This document shows, piece after piece, positions 9,101-16,250 of a stretch of 37,933 nt of DNA. A model generated the notes under the pieces. The model worked only from the letters and a program-made list of their open reading frames with translations. It was not told the DNA's origin and did not search any database. Source of the DNA: CAUZFZ01 sp963579025 (GTDB lineage: Bacteria; Planctomycetota; Planctomycetia; Planctomycetales; Planctomycetaceae); the NCBI GenBank assembly GCA_963579025.1, contig CAUZFZ010000107.1, forward strand, positions 1 to 37,933, written 5' to 3'. A program made the position numbers and the translations under genes. Every line of letters begins with the position of its first letter. Within the stretch, counting starts at the first letter, position 1.

Positions 9101-9767
9101 CTTCACCGGGCCCATTCTGGTCGCCTGGATTCCCGGCAAAACCGGGCGAGTCATCGTCCCGCTGACATTCGCCGGGGATACACCCGATGATCTGGACATC
9201 GTGCTGCCACGCGGACATCGCGTCGCAGGTCGCGCGAGCATCGCCGGCGAGCCAGCTCTGAATGTCGCCGCACCCGTGACGATTGCACTTCGCCTCGTGG
9301 ATAACGATCGCCGGAGTTCACTGTTGAGTCAGCAGGCAACAACGAATGCCGACGGCACATTTGAGTTCGCCGGACTCACCGCGGGTCACTACGTGTGTCA
9401 GGCAGCGTTGGACAACCTATGGCTGTCGCCGACAGTCGAAGTCAACGTGACCGGCGATCTTCGCGACCTGGCGTTGAACATTCCGAAGCCTGGCGGCACA
9501 GCACGATTGCTGTTCAATCACCGCGACGGCTCAGCATGGCGACGACAGGCCATCGAGGTCGACTGGCCGGAAGGTCCGCTGACGTCTCAACTGCGCCCCG
9601 CCGTACTGACGACGGACGACACCGGCAACCTGTTCCTCGACGGAGCCCCAGTCGGCCCGTGCCGTGTGCGACTACGTGGTGAGCAGGCCTGGCATACTGT
9701 CCGCATCCAGAGTCACTCCCGAACGGCGCCGAAAGTCCAGATCGTCAAAGCCTCGCTGGATCAGTGA
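6153..9767 (+). CDS. Giant exported lipoprotein with repeated carboxypeptidase-regulatory-like domains
   Basis: The protein has 1,204 residues from the ATG at 6153, chosen because AGAAGG lies 9 bases upstream. An earlier in-frame ATG at 6144 abuts that site. The leader ends in a lipobox-like LVSC (Cys25), suggesting a lipid anchor. The mature part is a chain of beta-sandwich modules resembling carboxypeptidase regulatory-like or SdrD B-like domains, each with a G-x-V-x-D...G-x-P start and a DG-x-F/DD-x-G-x-W end. Modules lie at about residues 35-95, 340-400, 615-670, 725-790, 880-960 and 1010-1090. No enzyme domain is recognised. A surface-scaffold or adhesive role is inferred. A small hypothetical lipoprotein precedes it on the same strand. 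Confidence 0.85.
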   Translation: MEQSRSRIVRSHWILPSVLAALVSCNHNTLVADEPKLLKVSGVLVDHDDRQPLPGMALALDFSDKQEHLENDTVCITDNKGRFDFEVPAALDPSTTLQRPPEIIGLPTNGEAWALTACDPGRKMPMFEMVKRAGAPGVSQWGTEKGRRTMWARVRAPGEIQAIVRDHDGNVLVDTDVLVAWNQGRYARVGWRGTTDAKGRFRLRCRAQNGTLFVLAPGRGCSFVTSLTVTARQLTRVDLPPLMPLARISGTVEADFAPGDEIEIGQFGWDDRHARLQPDGSFELGDVIPGFCQLRLRHAAGPASKAEHETLLKLLVSPGQQVTDLNLGAAERFPKPESLPLAKRNVDDAADIARRMSIAHARTKVFATGRVIDTRGQPIRGCRVIVTNQYHGGLRMVEKTVETRTDDDGTWRVDEIHMGVGSVMAAVFAPGRPVTYARGTAVGVPGTGRGMVIGIGGIRTVPVLSTETADDDDEPHVRADAIVSDRGGSITVRVLDQQQPATKGFVWLHLNDWYQRTGFGWARQQGRGERELRDSTWQFTQSVDAQGVARFENLPAGEYTAYAVDGTEQELASLAKRTVFSSKRPLKGRTHRGMVSVAGEKLDYLLQIGQLQAAVPLRVLGPDGNPIASQNVGINYQRLTAGSGRSTGRELDADGRVDFYFDTPGLWRMALMGRSGGVHRYPVRHPDFSATTFIGVSSLLSPQHTREIRLSPNHRSPDAMLRLLDRDGRAARAFVRISDVGSDGLPVVMGATDSNGEFRLSGFDSTRNHDVVVWFADSRPLPSLSIELSDEQLLASRGPQFSKSFFRHGEQVEVREEPQSYVRGRASFPPGLRREHYRLDVSIEGASHDFDPTTGDFLIGPLSTHSLRLIWRHRGTPQNVDAVNAILLADVSVEPDFVTHADVEPQPVRREELWMARKPNWQPVSGRVWLFEKGTPAANTRFAAYAANTRQPVSAGCSDPLGRFHTAALHVFGQQGDPPIDGNFTGPILVAWIPGKTGRVIVPLTFAGDTPDDLDIVLPRGHRVAGRASIAGEPALNVAAPVTIALRLVDNDRRSSLLSQQATTNADGTFEFAGLTAGHYVCQAALDNLWLSPTVEVNVTGDLRDLALNIPKPGGTARLLFNHRDGSAWRRQAIEVDWPEGPLTSQLRPAVLTTDDTGNLFLDGAPVGPCRVRLRGEQAWHTVRIQSHSRTAPKVQIVKASLDQ

Positions 9768-10150
9768 CTCGCGGTCGGAAATTTCCGGACTCTGCAACAA
9801 TCCGTGAAACGCACCTCGATTCAGCCTGCCCGCCGCCGTGCTGCTGCTGCCAGTGAAGTTGAATCGTCTCACTCACATCCAGGGACGTTCCAGATCATGG
9901 CTACGGCTGACGCCTGCCGAGACTGTGCACTGGTCCCCAGCGGAGCCGTAGGCGGATTTCTCCGAAATCCGCTGCCCTGGACCTGGCAAGACTGAGCGGC
10001 GGTCGATGTGCCGGCAGGTGGCAATGTCGTCTGGTCCCGATTTCGGAGAAATCGGGCTACGGCTGACCGCTCGCCTGGCAGAACAGATCGAGTGGCATTG
10101 GGCGCTGGCCGGCTCAGAAATGGCACCTCAATTTAGATTTGCGGGGCTGG
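9768..10150. other. Convergent intergenic region carrying a repeat element
   Basis: No gene is visible in this 383-base gap between the end of the giant lipoprotein gene and the end of the aldo/keto reductase gene. It holds the BIME/MITE-like element at 9944-10064, with related sequence extending left to about 9900. No T-tract terminator was seen for either gene, so the hairpins of the element may serve that purpose. Confidence 0.6.
9944..10064 (+). repeat. BIME/MITE-like element, copy 1 (121 bp)
   Basis: The element starts AGCCGTAGGCGGATTTC and ends GAAATCGGGCTACGGCT. Its 28-bp ends (9944-9971 and 10037-10064) are inverted repeats with about three mismatches, and each end is itself a hairpin (7-bp stem with the loop CTCCG or CGGAG). 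An inverted copy of the same length (121 bp) lies at 20804-20924 with roughly 90% identity by eye. Similarity continues about 40 bp to the left, outside the terminal repeats (GCCTGCCGAGACTGTGCACT, here ending at 9932). It has no coding capacity. Paired inverted REP hairpins resemble BIMEs, while terminal inverted repeats resemble MITEs. Confidence 0.8.
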
Positions 10151-11140
10151 TTATCCGCGGATGGGATCTGGCTGGGTCCACGGTGGTGGGCAGATCGCGT
10201 CGAGCTTTTCAAGGTGTCTGTTCGGGATCGTCACACTGGCACTGGCAACTGCGTCTTCAACCTGATCGATCCGTGTTGCTCCCACGATCATGGATGTCAT
10301 GGCCCTCTGTCGCAGTCCCCACGCGAGCGCGTATTGAGCTGTCGGTACGTTCAATTCAGCCGCAAGCGCGTCGATCGCTTCGAGTCGATCAAACAGGGCG
10401 TCATCCATGTCCCACAACCAGTCTGGTTTGCGTGCGGCGCGTGACGCGTCCGGGGGCTGTTGGCCACGATGGTACTTGCCGGTCAGCAGTCCGCCCTGCA
10501 GCGGCTGATACGGTGTCACGCCAATGGAATGTCGCTCACAAACTTCCAGGTCATGCTGGAACTCACGGCGCAGAAGGCTGAATGGAATCTGGGATGAGAC
10601 AACGGGCGATGCACCCGTCTGGTCTGCCAGCCAGAGCAGTTCGCACAACTGTGCGGCGTTGTGGTTCGACGCACCGATGTACCGCACCTTGCCCTGCTGA
10701 ACGGTCTTTTCCATCGCGGCCAGAGCCGTATCCAGCGGAGTGAACCGATCCGGCCAGTGCATGATGTACAGGTCAATGTAATCGGTCTTCAGCCGCTGCA
10801 GGCTGCGGTCGACTTCCCGCAGAATATGGCTGGCCGAGAGCCCCCGATCCTGCGGACCGGGTCCAACCGGAGCACACACCTTCGTGGCCAGCACAACTTT
10901 GTCACGGCGGTCCTGCAGAGCGTTGCCCACAATCTCCTCGGCGACGCCTCCCGGACTGCCAAGGAATCGGCGGTAGCCTTCGTAAACATTTGCCGTGTCG
11001 ACAAAGTTGATACCCAGGTCGATTGCAGCATGCACCATCCGCACGGCATCCGGTTCAGCCACGGGCTCGCCGAACGTCATCGTCCCCAGACAGATCGGGG
11101 TGACTCGCAGGCCGCTGCCGCCGAGAGTTCTGAGTTCCAT
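10151..11140 (-). CDS. Aldo/keto reductase
   Basis: A 329-residue TIM-barrel oxidoreductase of the aldo/keto reductase superfamily, NADPH-dependent by family. The catalytic tetrad is visible as D48 and Y53 (FVDTANVY), K87 (VVLATKV) and H128 (YIMHWPD). The N-terminus MELRTLGGSGLRVTPICLGTM is the standard opening of the YajO/YghZ-like group. The C-terminal cofactor-binding region includes MTSMIVGATRIDQVEDAV. The start ATG has GGAG 8 bases upstream. The product is cytoplasmic with unknown substrate. It lies tail-to-tail with the giant lipoprotein gene and downstream of the HEAT-repeat gene on the same strand, with an 82-base gap. Confidence 0.95.
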   Translation of the reverse strand: MELRTLGGSGLRVTPICLGTMTFGEPVAEPDAVRMVHAAIDLGINFVDTANVYEGYRRFLGSPGGVAEEIVGNALQDRRDKVVLATKVCAPVGPGPQDRGLSASHILREVDRSLQRLKTDYIDLYIMHWPDRFTPLDTALAAMEKTVQQGKVRYIGASNHNAAQLCELLWLADQTGASPVVSSQIPFSLLRREFQHDLEVCERHSIGVTPYQPLQGGLLTGKYHRGQQPPDASRAARKPDWLWDMDDALFDRLEAIDALAAELNVPTAQYALAWGLRQRAMTSMIVGATRIDQVEDAVASASVTIPNRHLEKLDAICPPPWTQPDPIRG

Positions 11141-11222
11141 CCGCGATTCTCCACTCGGATCCAGTGTGATCAGTTAGCGGGTATGTGCCCCCGACATTGC
11201 TTCTGCCGTGGAGAGTGTCTGG

Positions 11223-12179
11223 CTATTTGGACTTTTGGGCTCGCGGGAGCGCTGCACCGAGACCAGCACCCTGGCGCAGCTTCTTGAGCTGCTCACGCAC
11301 CTGTTCCAGCAGCTTGAGCGACTCGGCGATTTCATCCGCTGGGCTGTCTGACTCCGCTGCTTTTCCCAGCCGTTCAATGGCAGCTTTCACTTTGCCATCC
11401 AGGTCATCGATCTGACGATTCGGAATTCGGTTGAACGGAAAACGAATTTGTCCCGGGATGCCAAACTGGATGACGTTAATGCCGCCACCCTTCGAGTATT
11501 TCTCGTAGACCTTATGTGCGTCGGGATGCTTCTTTTTCAGGTCGTCTGCGTTCTTCGCTTCATACGTCTTCGTTTCTTCTTTGCCGTCAGCGTTCTTCTC
11601 GGTGATCTTGACCTTGATACCAATCTTCGGATCGTCCTCGATGTGAACCTTCTGTCCGTTCTCCTCAGCATCGATTTCCTTGACGCCGTTGACTGTTCGA
11701 ATGGAGACTTTGCGGCCACCGCCGCCAACCCGGACCTGCACTTGAATCTGTGCACCGACGCCTCGTTGCCGGGGCGGCTTCGGCGGGTCAAGCAGCAGTT
11801 CTGCCTGCCGCGAGATACCAGGCGCGTCCTTTTCGACAATCTGCTCCAACGCCTTTTTAGTTGCCGCTTTGACTTCAGCATCTTCGCTCTGGAACAGCTT
11901 TCGCAGAATTCCAAAGGCTCTGCCGCTCGATTCCCGGTTCTTCCCCAGGGCCGCTGCCTGGAGTGCGGGTACTGCTGCCTTCCCCAGTCGCGTCAGCTCG
12001 TTCGTCGCCGATTCCCGAGTCGCAAAGTCTCTGGATTCCAGATTCTTGATCAACTTGCTGATCGCCGCCGCATCAGTCTTTACGTCGGCTGGATCAGCGC
12101 CGGTTTCCCACGCGCGGGCGCCGGGACTGAGCAATACGGCACACGTCAACACCAGGCAGATCTTTGCGAAATTCAGCAT
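11223..12179 (-). CDS. Exported HEAT-repeat-like protein
   Basis: A 318-residue protein from the ATG at 12179, which has AGGGGA about 6 bases upstream. The frame is open to 12272, but the extra residues precede a clear signal peptide (MLNFAKICLVLTCAVLLSPG, cleavage near ARA). Residues about 30-115 form HEAT/armadillo-like helical repeats (LIKNLESRDFATRESATNEL, GKAAVPALQ, EVKAATKKALEQIV). A basic beta-rich middle section follows, with QIQVQVRVGGGG and VKITEKNADG, and then a C-terminal helix that could form a coiled coil (SLKLLEQVREQLKKL). A periplasmic protein-interaction role is inferred and no enzyme motif is seen. It is divergent from the sialidase-like gene at 12300. Confidence 0.8.
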   Translation of the reverse strand: MLNFAKICLVLTCAVLLSPGARAWETGADPADVKTDAAAISKLIKNLESRDFATRESATNELTRLGKAAVPALQAAALGKNRESSGRAFGILRKLFQSEDAEVKAATKKALEQIVEKDAPGISRQAELLLDPPKPPRQRGVGAQIQVQVRVGGGGRKVSIRTVNGVKEIDAEENGQKVHIEDDPKIGIKVKITEKNADGKEETKTYEAKNADDLKKKHPDAHKVYEKYSKGGGINVIQFGIPGQIRFPFNRIPNRQIDDLDGKVKAAIERLGKAAESDSPADEIAESLKLLEQVREQLKKLRQGAGLGAALPRAQKSK

Positions 12180-12299
12180 CTCATTCCCCTCGATTGTTGC
12201 TGCCGAGAAACGCGGAACACACACTGAGCGTAGTCGCATCGACTGCGGTCGTCTATTCGCCTGTTTCGCCACAAGGCACGATGGAAAGCTTTCACTCCG

Positions 12300-13397
12300 A
12301 TGAAACTCTCAATGCTCGCAGTAACTTCGTTCATCGCGTTGTCTTCTGTTTTGAAGGCTGAAGAGACTCGCATCCCGCCGAGGGTTGAGGCCGGGCAGGG
12401 AGCCTGCGTCAGCGCCGGACTGATCTACGAAGTCGATGATCGTCCGACTCCGCAATGTCATGCCTCGACGATCGTTGCGACGCCAGGCGGGCTGGTGGCT
12501 GCATGGTTTGCCGGGACACACGAGAAGAACCCGGACGTCGGCATCCGAGTGGCTCGGCATGACGGTTCGAAATGGGGCGAATCCGTTGAAGTCGCCAACG
12601 GGGTCGAGTCCGCGGACAAACGGTACCCCACCTGGAACCCGGTGCTGTTTCAGCCGAAGGGCGGTCCGCTCCTGCTGTTTTACAAGAAGGGGCCAAACCC
12701 CTCGCAATGGTGGGGAATGCTGACCACGTCGGACGATCACGGTGCCACCTGGTCGGAACCGCGAAAGCTTGGTACAGACAAAGCTCTGGGGAAAGGCAAT
12801 CCGAACCTGATCGGCCCAGTGAAGAACAAACCCATCCAGCTCGAGGATGGATCGATCCTGTGTGCGTCCAGTACCGAGCACAAAGGTTGGCGCGTGCACT
12901 TCGAACGAACGCGTGACTTTGGCAGGACCTGGGAAGTGATTGGCCCGATCAACGATGTCAGCCAGTTCGATGCCATCCAGCCCAGCATTCTGCAATACCG
13001 TGATGGTCGCATGCAGGTGCTGTGCCGATCGCGGCAAAACGTCATCGCTCAGAGCTGGTCAGCAGACGGCGGAAAGACCTGGAGCAGCGTGACCGGCACG
13101 CACCTGCCGAATCCAAACGCCGGCACCGATGCCGTCACTCTCAAGGACGGACGGCAACTGCTGGTTTACAACCACACGGTGCGGAAGAAGGGACTCAATG
13201 GACGTCAGATGTTAAACGTCGCTCTCTCGCACAACGGAAAGACCTGGCAGCCCACACTGACGCTCGAGCGGGAAACAACAGCGGCGGAGTTTTCCTATCC
13301 CGCGGTGATTCAGGCGGCGGACGGAAAAATCCACATCACCTACACGTGGCGACGCGTCTCGGTTAAGCACGTTGTGCTTGATCCGGCAAAGCTGTGA
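12300..13397 (+). CDS. Exported sialidase-like BNR/Asp-box protein
   Basis: A 365-residue protein with an N-terminal signal peptide (cleavage near VLKA). It has several Asp-box (SxDxGxTW) repeats: TSDDHGATWSEP, RTRDFGRTWEV, SADGGKTWSS and a degenerate SHNGKTWQP. The pattern fits the six-bladed propeller of the BNR-4/exo-alpha-sialidase-like family. Planctomycete members are often annotated as exo-alpha-sialidase, but substrate specificity cannot be read from the sequence. Periplasmic or secreted glycan processing is inferred. The stop codon at 13395-13397 directly abuts the stop codon of the convergent DUF1501 gene. Confidence 0.9.
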   Translation: MKLSMLAVTSFIALSSVLKAEETRIPPRVEAGQGACVSAGLIYEVDDRPTPQCHASTIVATPGGLVAAWFAGTHEKNPDVGIRVARHDGSKWGESVEVANGVESADKRYPTWNPVLFQPKGGPLLLFYKKGPNPSQWWGMLTTSDDHGATWSEPRKLGTDKALGKGNPNLIGPVKNKPIQLEDGSILCASSTEHKGWRVHFERTRDFGRTWEVIGPINDVSQFDAIQPSILQYRDGRMQVLCRSRQNVIAQSWSADGGKTWSSVTGTHLPNPNAGTDAVTLKDGRQLLVYNHTVRKKGLNGRQMLNVALSHNGKTWQPTLTLERETTAAEFSYPAVIQAADGKIHITYTWRRVSVKHVVLDPAKL

Positions 13398-14786
13398 TCA
13401 GATCAGCTCGGGAATGGGACGGCCGCCTTCTGTGACGATCGGGATCGGGCGACCGCTCTGATCGACCCAGTGAGCATTCAGGTCGATACCTAAATGGCGG
13501 AATGTGGTGGCTGCAAGGTCTTGAGGCCGCACAGCACCGCTCTTGATTGTCCCGCCGCGTGAGTCGCTGCTGCCGATGACCTGGCCTGTCGGCATGCCAC
13601 CGCCAGCGGTGATCATTGACATGATATTCGTCCAGTGATGGCGACCGGCTTTCTCGTTGATGACCGGCGTTCGACCGAATTCGCCCATCATCATGACGAA
13701 GGTGTCGTCCAGCAGGCCGCGATCTTCCAGATCGTTAATCAGTGCGAACATTGCCTGGTCAACTTTCGGAGACAGCGGCTTCAGGCCCTTTTCGATGCCG
13801 CCCCAGCGAACGTCGTCGCCGTGATGGTCGAAGTAGCCCCACGCTCCACTGACAAGCACGAACGTCGCGCCCGATTCCACCAGCCGCCGCGCAAGCAACG
13901 CCTTCTCGCCGACACTGGCGCGACCGTACGCATCGCGCGTCGCGTCGGTTTCGTCGCCCAGATCAAAGGCCTTCTGGACGCTTCCCGACAGAACCATTTC
14001 GTAGGCCTGCTGGGTGTACTGGTCGGTTCGGGCCAGTGATTCTCCTTGATCCAGATCACGACGAACTCGATCAAACTGCTGACGCAGTTCGTTGCGGTTA
14101 CTCAGCCGAGGCACCTCAACGCCAGCGGGCAGATTGAATTTGCCGGCCAGCTCAAGGCCCTTGACCGGGGCAAATGTGGAACCCATGTTCCCGGCTTCGT
14201 AGACGTCTGACGTCCAGGAATTCGCGAGTCCCACAAACGCCGGCATGGCGGGATCGTTTGGACCGCGAAACTTCGCTGCAACGGAACCCATCGACGGATA
14301 CCCGGCTCCGTCTTTGCCATCGCCAGTGCGGCGTGCCAGCGGATTTCCGGCCTGCATCGTGATCGGCGTGTGGTTGCTGGACCGGCAGTCGACCGACCGA
14401 ATAATCGACAGCTTGTCGGCGATCGATGCCTGCATCGGCAGATGTTCCGAGAATTGCACTCCCGGCAACGCCGTGCTGATCGGTGAGAACGGCCCGCGGA
14501 CTTCCAGAGGTGCATCGGGTTTTGGATCCCACATGTCCAGTTGAGAAGGGCCTCCAGAGAGCCAGAACAGGATCACAGATTTCGGTCGGCCGTTCCCGCC
14601 ATTAGCGGAGGCCGCCTCACGTGCCTTGAGCAGTTGTGGCAAGGACAGACCGCCCACGCCCGCCAGTCCCGTCTGCAGAAACCAGCGACGTGAACCAACG
14701 CGAATCAGATCGCGGGCTGCAGGCATCATTCCGGAAGTCGTTGTGCTGGCGATGTGTTCGGACGAGTGGGACGACAACTTTGGCAT
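13398..14786 (-). CDS. DUF1501 (sulfatase-like fold) Tat-exported protein
   Basis: A 462-residue member of the DUF1501 family, which is strongly expanded in planctomycetes. A twin-arginine-like leader is visible at residues about 28-50 (SRRWFLQTGLAGVGGLSLP). The family hallmarks follow: SVILFWLSGGPSQLDMWDPK, PMQASIADKLSIIRSV, SSNHTPITMQAG, and the C-terminal MMMGEFGRTPVINEKAGRHH with metal-binding-type residues of the alkaline-phosphatase superfamily. In many planctomycetes DUF1501 genes pair with DUF1549/DUF1553 (PSCyt) genes, but that partner is absent here. The start ATG has AGGGA 8 bases upstream. Function is not established beyond membership of the alkaline-phosphatase-like fold. Confidence 0.93.
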   Translation of the reverse strand: MPKLSSHSSEHIASTTTSGMMPAARDLIRVGSRRWFLQTGLAGVGGLSLPQLLKAREAASANGGNGRPKSVILFWLSGGPSQLDMWDPKPDAPLEVRGPFSPISTALPGVQFSEHLPMQASIADKLSIIRSVDCRSSNHTPITMQAGNPLARRTGDGKDGAGYPSMGSVAAKFRGPNDPAMPAFVGLANSWTSDVYEAGNMGSTFAPVKGLELAGKFNLPAGVEVPRLSNRNELRQQFDRVRRDLDQGESLARTDQYTQQAYEMVLSGSVQKAFDLGDETDATRDAYGRASVGEKALLARRLVESGATFVLVSGAWGYFDHHGDDVRWGGIEKGLKPLSPKVDQAMFALINDLEDRGLLDDTFVMMMGEFGRTPVINEKAGRHHWTNIMSMITAGGGMPTGQVIGSSDSRGGTIKSGAVRPQDLAATTFRHLGIDLNAHWVDQSGRPIPIVTEGGRPIPELI

Positions 14787-14944
14787 TTCGAATTCCCTGA
14801 GGTGAAGCGACTTGATGCACTGACCGTGCGACCTGCATCAAGGTGCGATGATATCATCTCGACGTTCGATGACCGACAGCACAAGCCGATTTGCTCGTAG
14901 ATCAGGATTCCTACCCCGGCCGAAAGCCGCAACCAAAGTAGCAT

Positions 14945-14997
14945 GGGCCCCCTGGCCCGTGGCTGCGTGACACTCGGCACACACGGGCCGGGGACCC
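14945..14997. repeat. REP-like GGGCCCCCTGGCCCGTG hairpin
   Basis: GGGCCCCCTGGCCCGTG (14945-14961) can pair with CACGGGCCGGGGACCC (14982-14997) around a 20-base loop, with about two mismatches. It lies upstream of the DUF1501 start on the opposite side from the coding region. It is probably an extragenic palindrome. No second copy was found in this window. Confidence 0.5.
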
Positions 14998-15073
14998 GCT
15001 TGCCTGAGACGAAACAATCATTAGGAGTGAATAAGGAATAACTGGCGTATGTGTACGTTGACGCGCTTTCGCA

Positions 15074-15285
15074 CCACCGACCCTGTGTCGGTGGACGAGT
15101 GACTGAATGGCTACAACAGGAAGCACGCCAGGTCCCTGGCCTCCACCGACCCCGTGTCGGTGGAGCCCGCGACTGATCGCCAGCCAGCTGAGTCGTCGCT
15201 CCACCGACGCGGGGTCGGTGGAGGCGATTTCGCGCGTTCTGTTTCGTAGTTGCCAGTCAGTTCTCCACCGACACGGGGTCGGTGG
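15074..15285. repeat. Array of four 21-bp CCACCGAC-n5-GTCGGTGG hairpins
   Basis: Four copies lie at 15074-15094, 15143-15163, 15201-15221 and 15265-15285. Each has perfect 8-bp arms CCACCGAC and GTCGGTGG around a 5-base loop. Judged by the loop (CCTGT, CCCGT, then GCGGG and ACGGG), the first two are in one orientation and the last two in the other, and copy 4 is the exact reverse complement of copy 2. Intervening sequences are unique and 37-48 bases long. This fits a REP/BIME cluster rather than a CRISPR. No REP-associated transposase gene is present in the window. Confidence 0.8.
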
Positions 15286-15355
15286 TGGAAACTCAGCGTC
15301 AGGATGAGCCTCCCAGCCCGTCTTGCGCCAGTAATTCGTTATTCAATCATTTCGC

Positions 15356-15388
15356 AACGATCGTTTCACGCCGTAACGATCGTTACGG
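15356..15388. promoter_or_regulatory. Twin palindromes, possible operator
   Basis: A perfect 10-bp palindrome AACGATCGTT (15356-15365) is followed after 5 bases by a perfect 18-bp palindrome CCGTAACGATCGTTACGG (15371-15388), which contains the same core. Two copies of one dyad 18 bases apart, centre to centre, are typical of dimeric repressor operators. The nearest downstream start is the truncated surface-protein gene at 15675. A repressor assignment is inference only. Confidence 0.35.
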
Positions 15389-15674
15389 GCAAACTCGGTT
15401 TCACGCGTCGCTTGGCGGGTGGCGAGACTTCGCCAATTTGAATCCAGCGAGACTCGCTCGAACGCATTTGCCCGCATATCCGCAGGGCAGGTCTGATTCC
15501 ACCTGAATGCAGTGTGACTTGGTCCGCTGTGTGCCGTACGTGAAATCCATGCGTCGTGCGCGGGTCTGAGGCCATTTCGCAGTCCTCGTGCTGACAGCAT
15601 CGATGCCGGGGTCGGTCTGACTCATCCGGCCGAACTCCGCTCTGGTCTCTCAAAAGCGCACCTGGAGTATTCGC

Positions 15675-16250
15675 ATGCTGCTCTCAAACTGGATGAAACG
15701 GTTCAGAATGAATTCGCTGACGTCCACCTGGCGACGCCCTGCCCGTCGCAAGCGACGACTCTATGGTTCCCAGCCGACTGGCCGTTCGGAAGAACTGCAG
15801 CCCCGATTAATGCTGACATCACCGAGCTTCACCGTGTCGGGTGGTCCACTGACGGTGGACGAGAGCGGGATGACATCGCAGAGCTTCACGGTCGTGCTGG
15901 ATACGGCTCCCGAGAACGGCGACGTGGTGTTCGATGTGAGCACGGACGACAGTACCGAGTCCATGCTGGACTACACATCACTGATGTTCACGTCCGCAGA
16001 CTGGAACATGCTCCAGACGGTGACAGTCACGGGCCAGGATGACTCGATCGACGACGGTGACGTCGCGCACCTGGTGACCGTGTCGGTCGACGACGCATCG
16101 TCCGACGACGCCTTCGATTCCCTGGCCGACCAGACGGTCGCGGTCACAACGACCGACGATGACACGGCGGGATTCACAGTGTCGGGCGGACCGCTGACAG
16201 TGGACGAGAGTGGGATGACGCTGCCGTATCCACTGGGGCGTGTCATGTAA
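15675..16250 (+). pseudogene. Truncated surface protein N-terminus (LEPR-like leader, Calx-beta-like repeat)
   Basis: The start ATG has GGAG 8 bases upstream. Residues 1-50 are very basic and end in EELQPRLMLTS, resembling the LEPR-XLL export motif at the N-terminus of large planctomycete surface proteins. One acidic Calx-beta/cadherin-like repeat follows (opening FTVSGGPLTVDESGMT, with VTVTGQDDSIDDGD and AVTTTDDDTAG). A second repeat begins with the same 16 residues and then breaks off. The last residues (LPYPLGRVM) belong to a different protein, and a TAA ends the frame at 16248-16250. Family proteins are usually thousands of residues long, so this 191-residue frame is a remnant. The break near 16221 looks like a deletion or recombination joint. 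Confidence 0.7.

Larger units (their letters stand above)
14787..15674. other. Long intergenic region with clustered hairpin repeats and palindromes
   Basis: No coding sequence is supported in this 888-base region between divergent genes. It holds a REP-like hairpin (14945-14997), four 21-bp CCACCGAC hairpins (15074-15285), and an AACGATCGTT/CCGTAACGATCGTTACGG palindrome pair (15356-15388). The last 280 bases before 15675 show no clear feature apart from a GGAG ribosome-binding site. Confidence 0.6.

Noticed and set aside
15074..15285. Regularly spaced palindromic repeats as a CRISPR array
   Set aside because: Repeats are only 21 bp, change orientation midway, differ in the loop and have spacers of unequal length. 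No cas gene is present.
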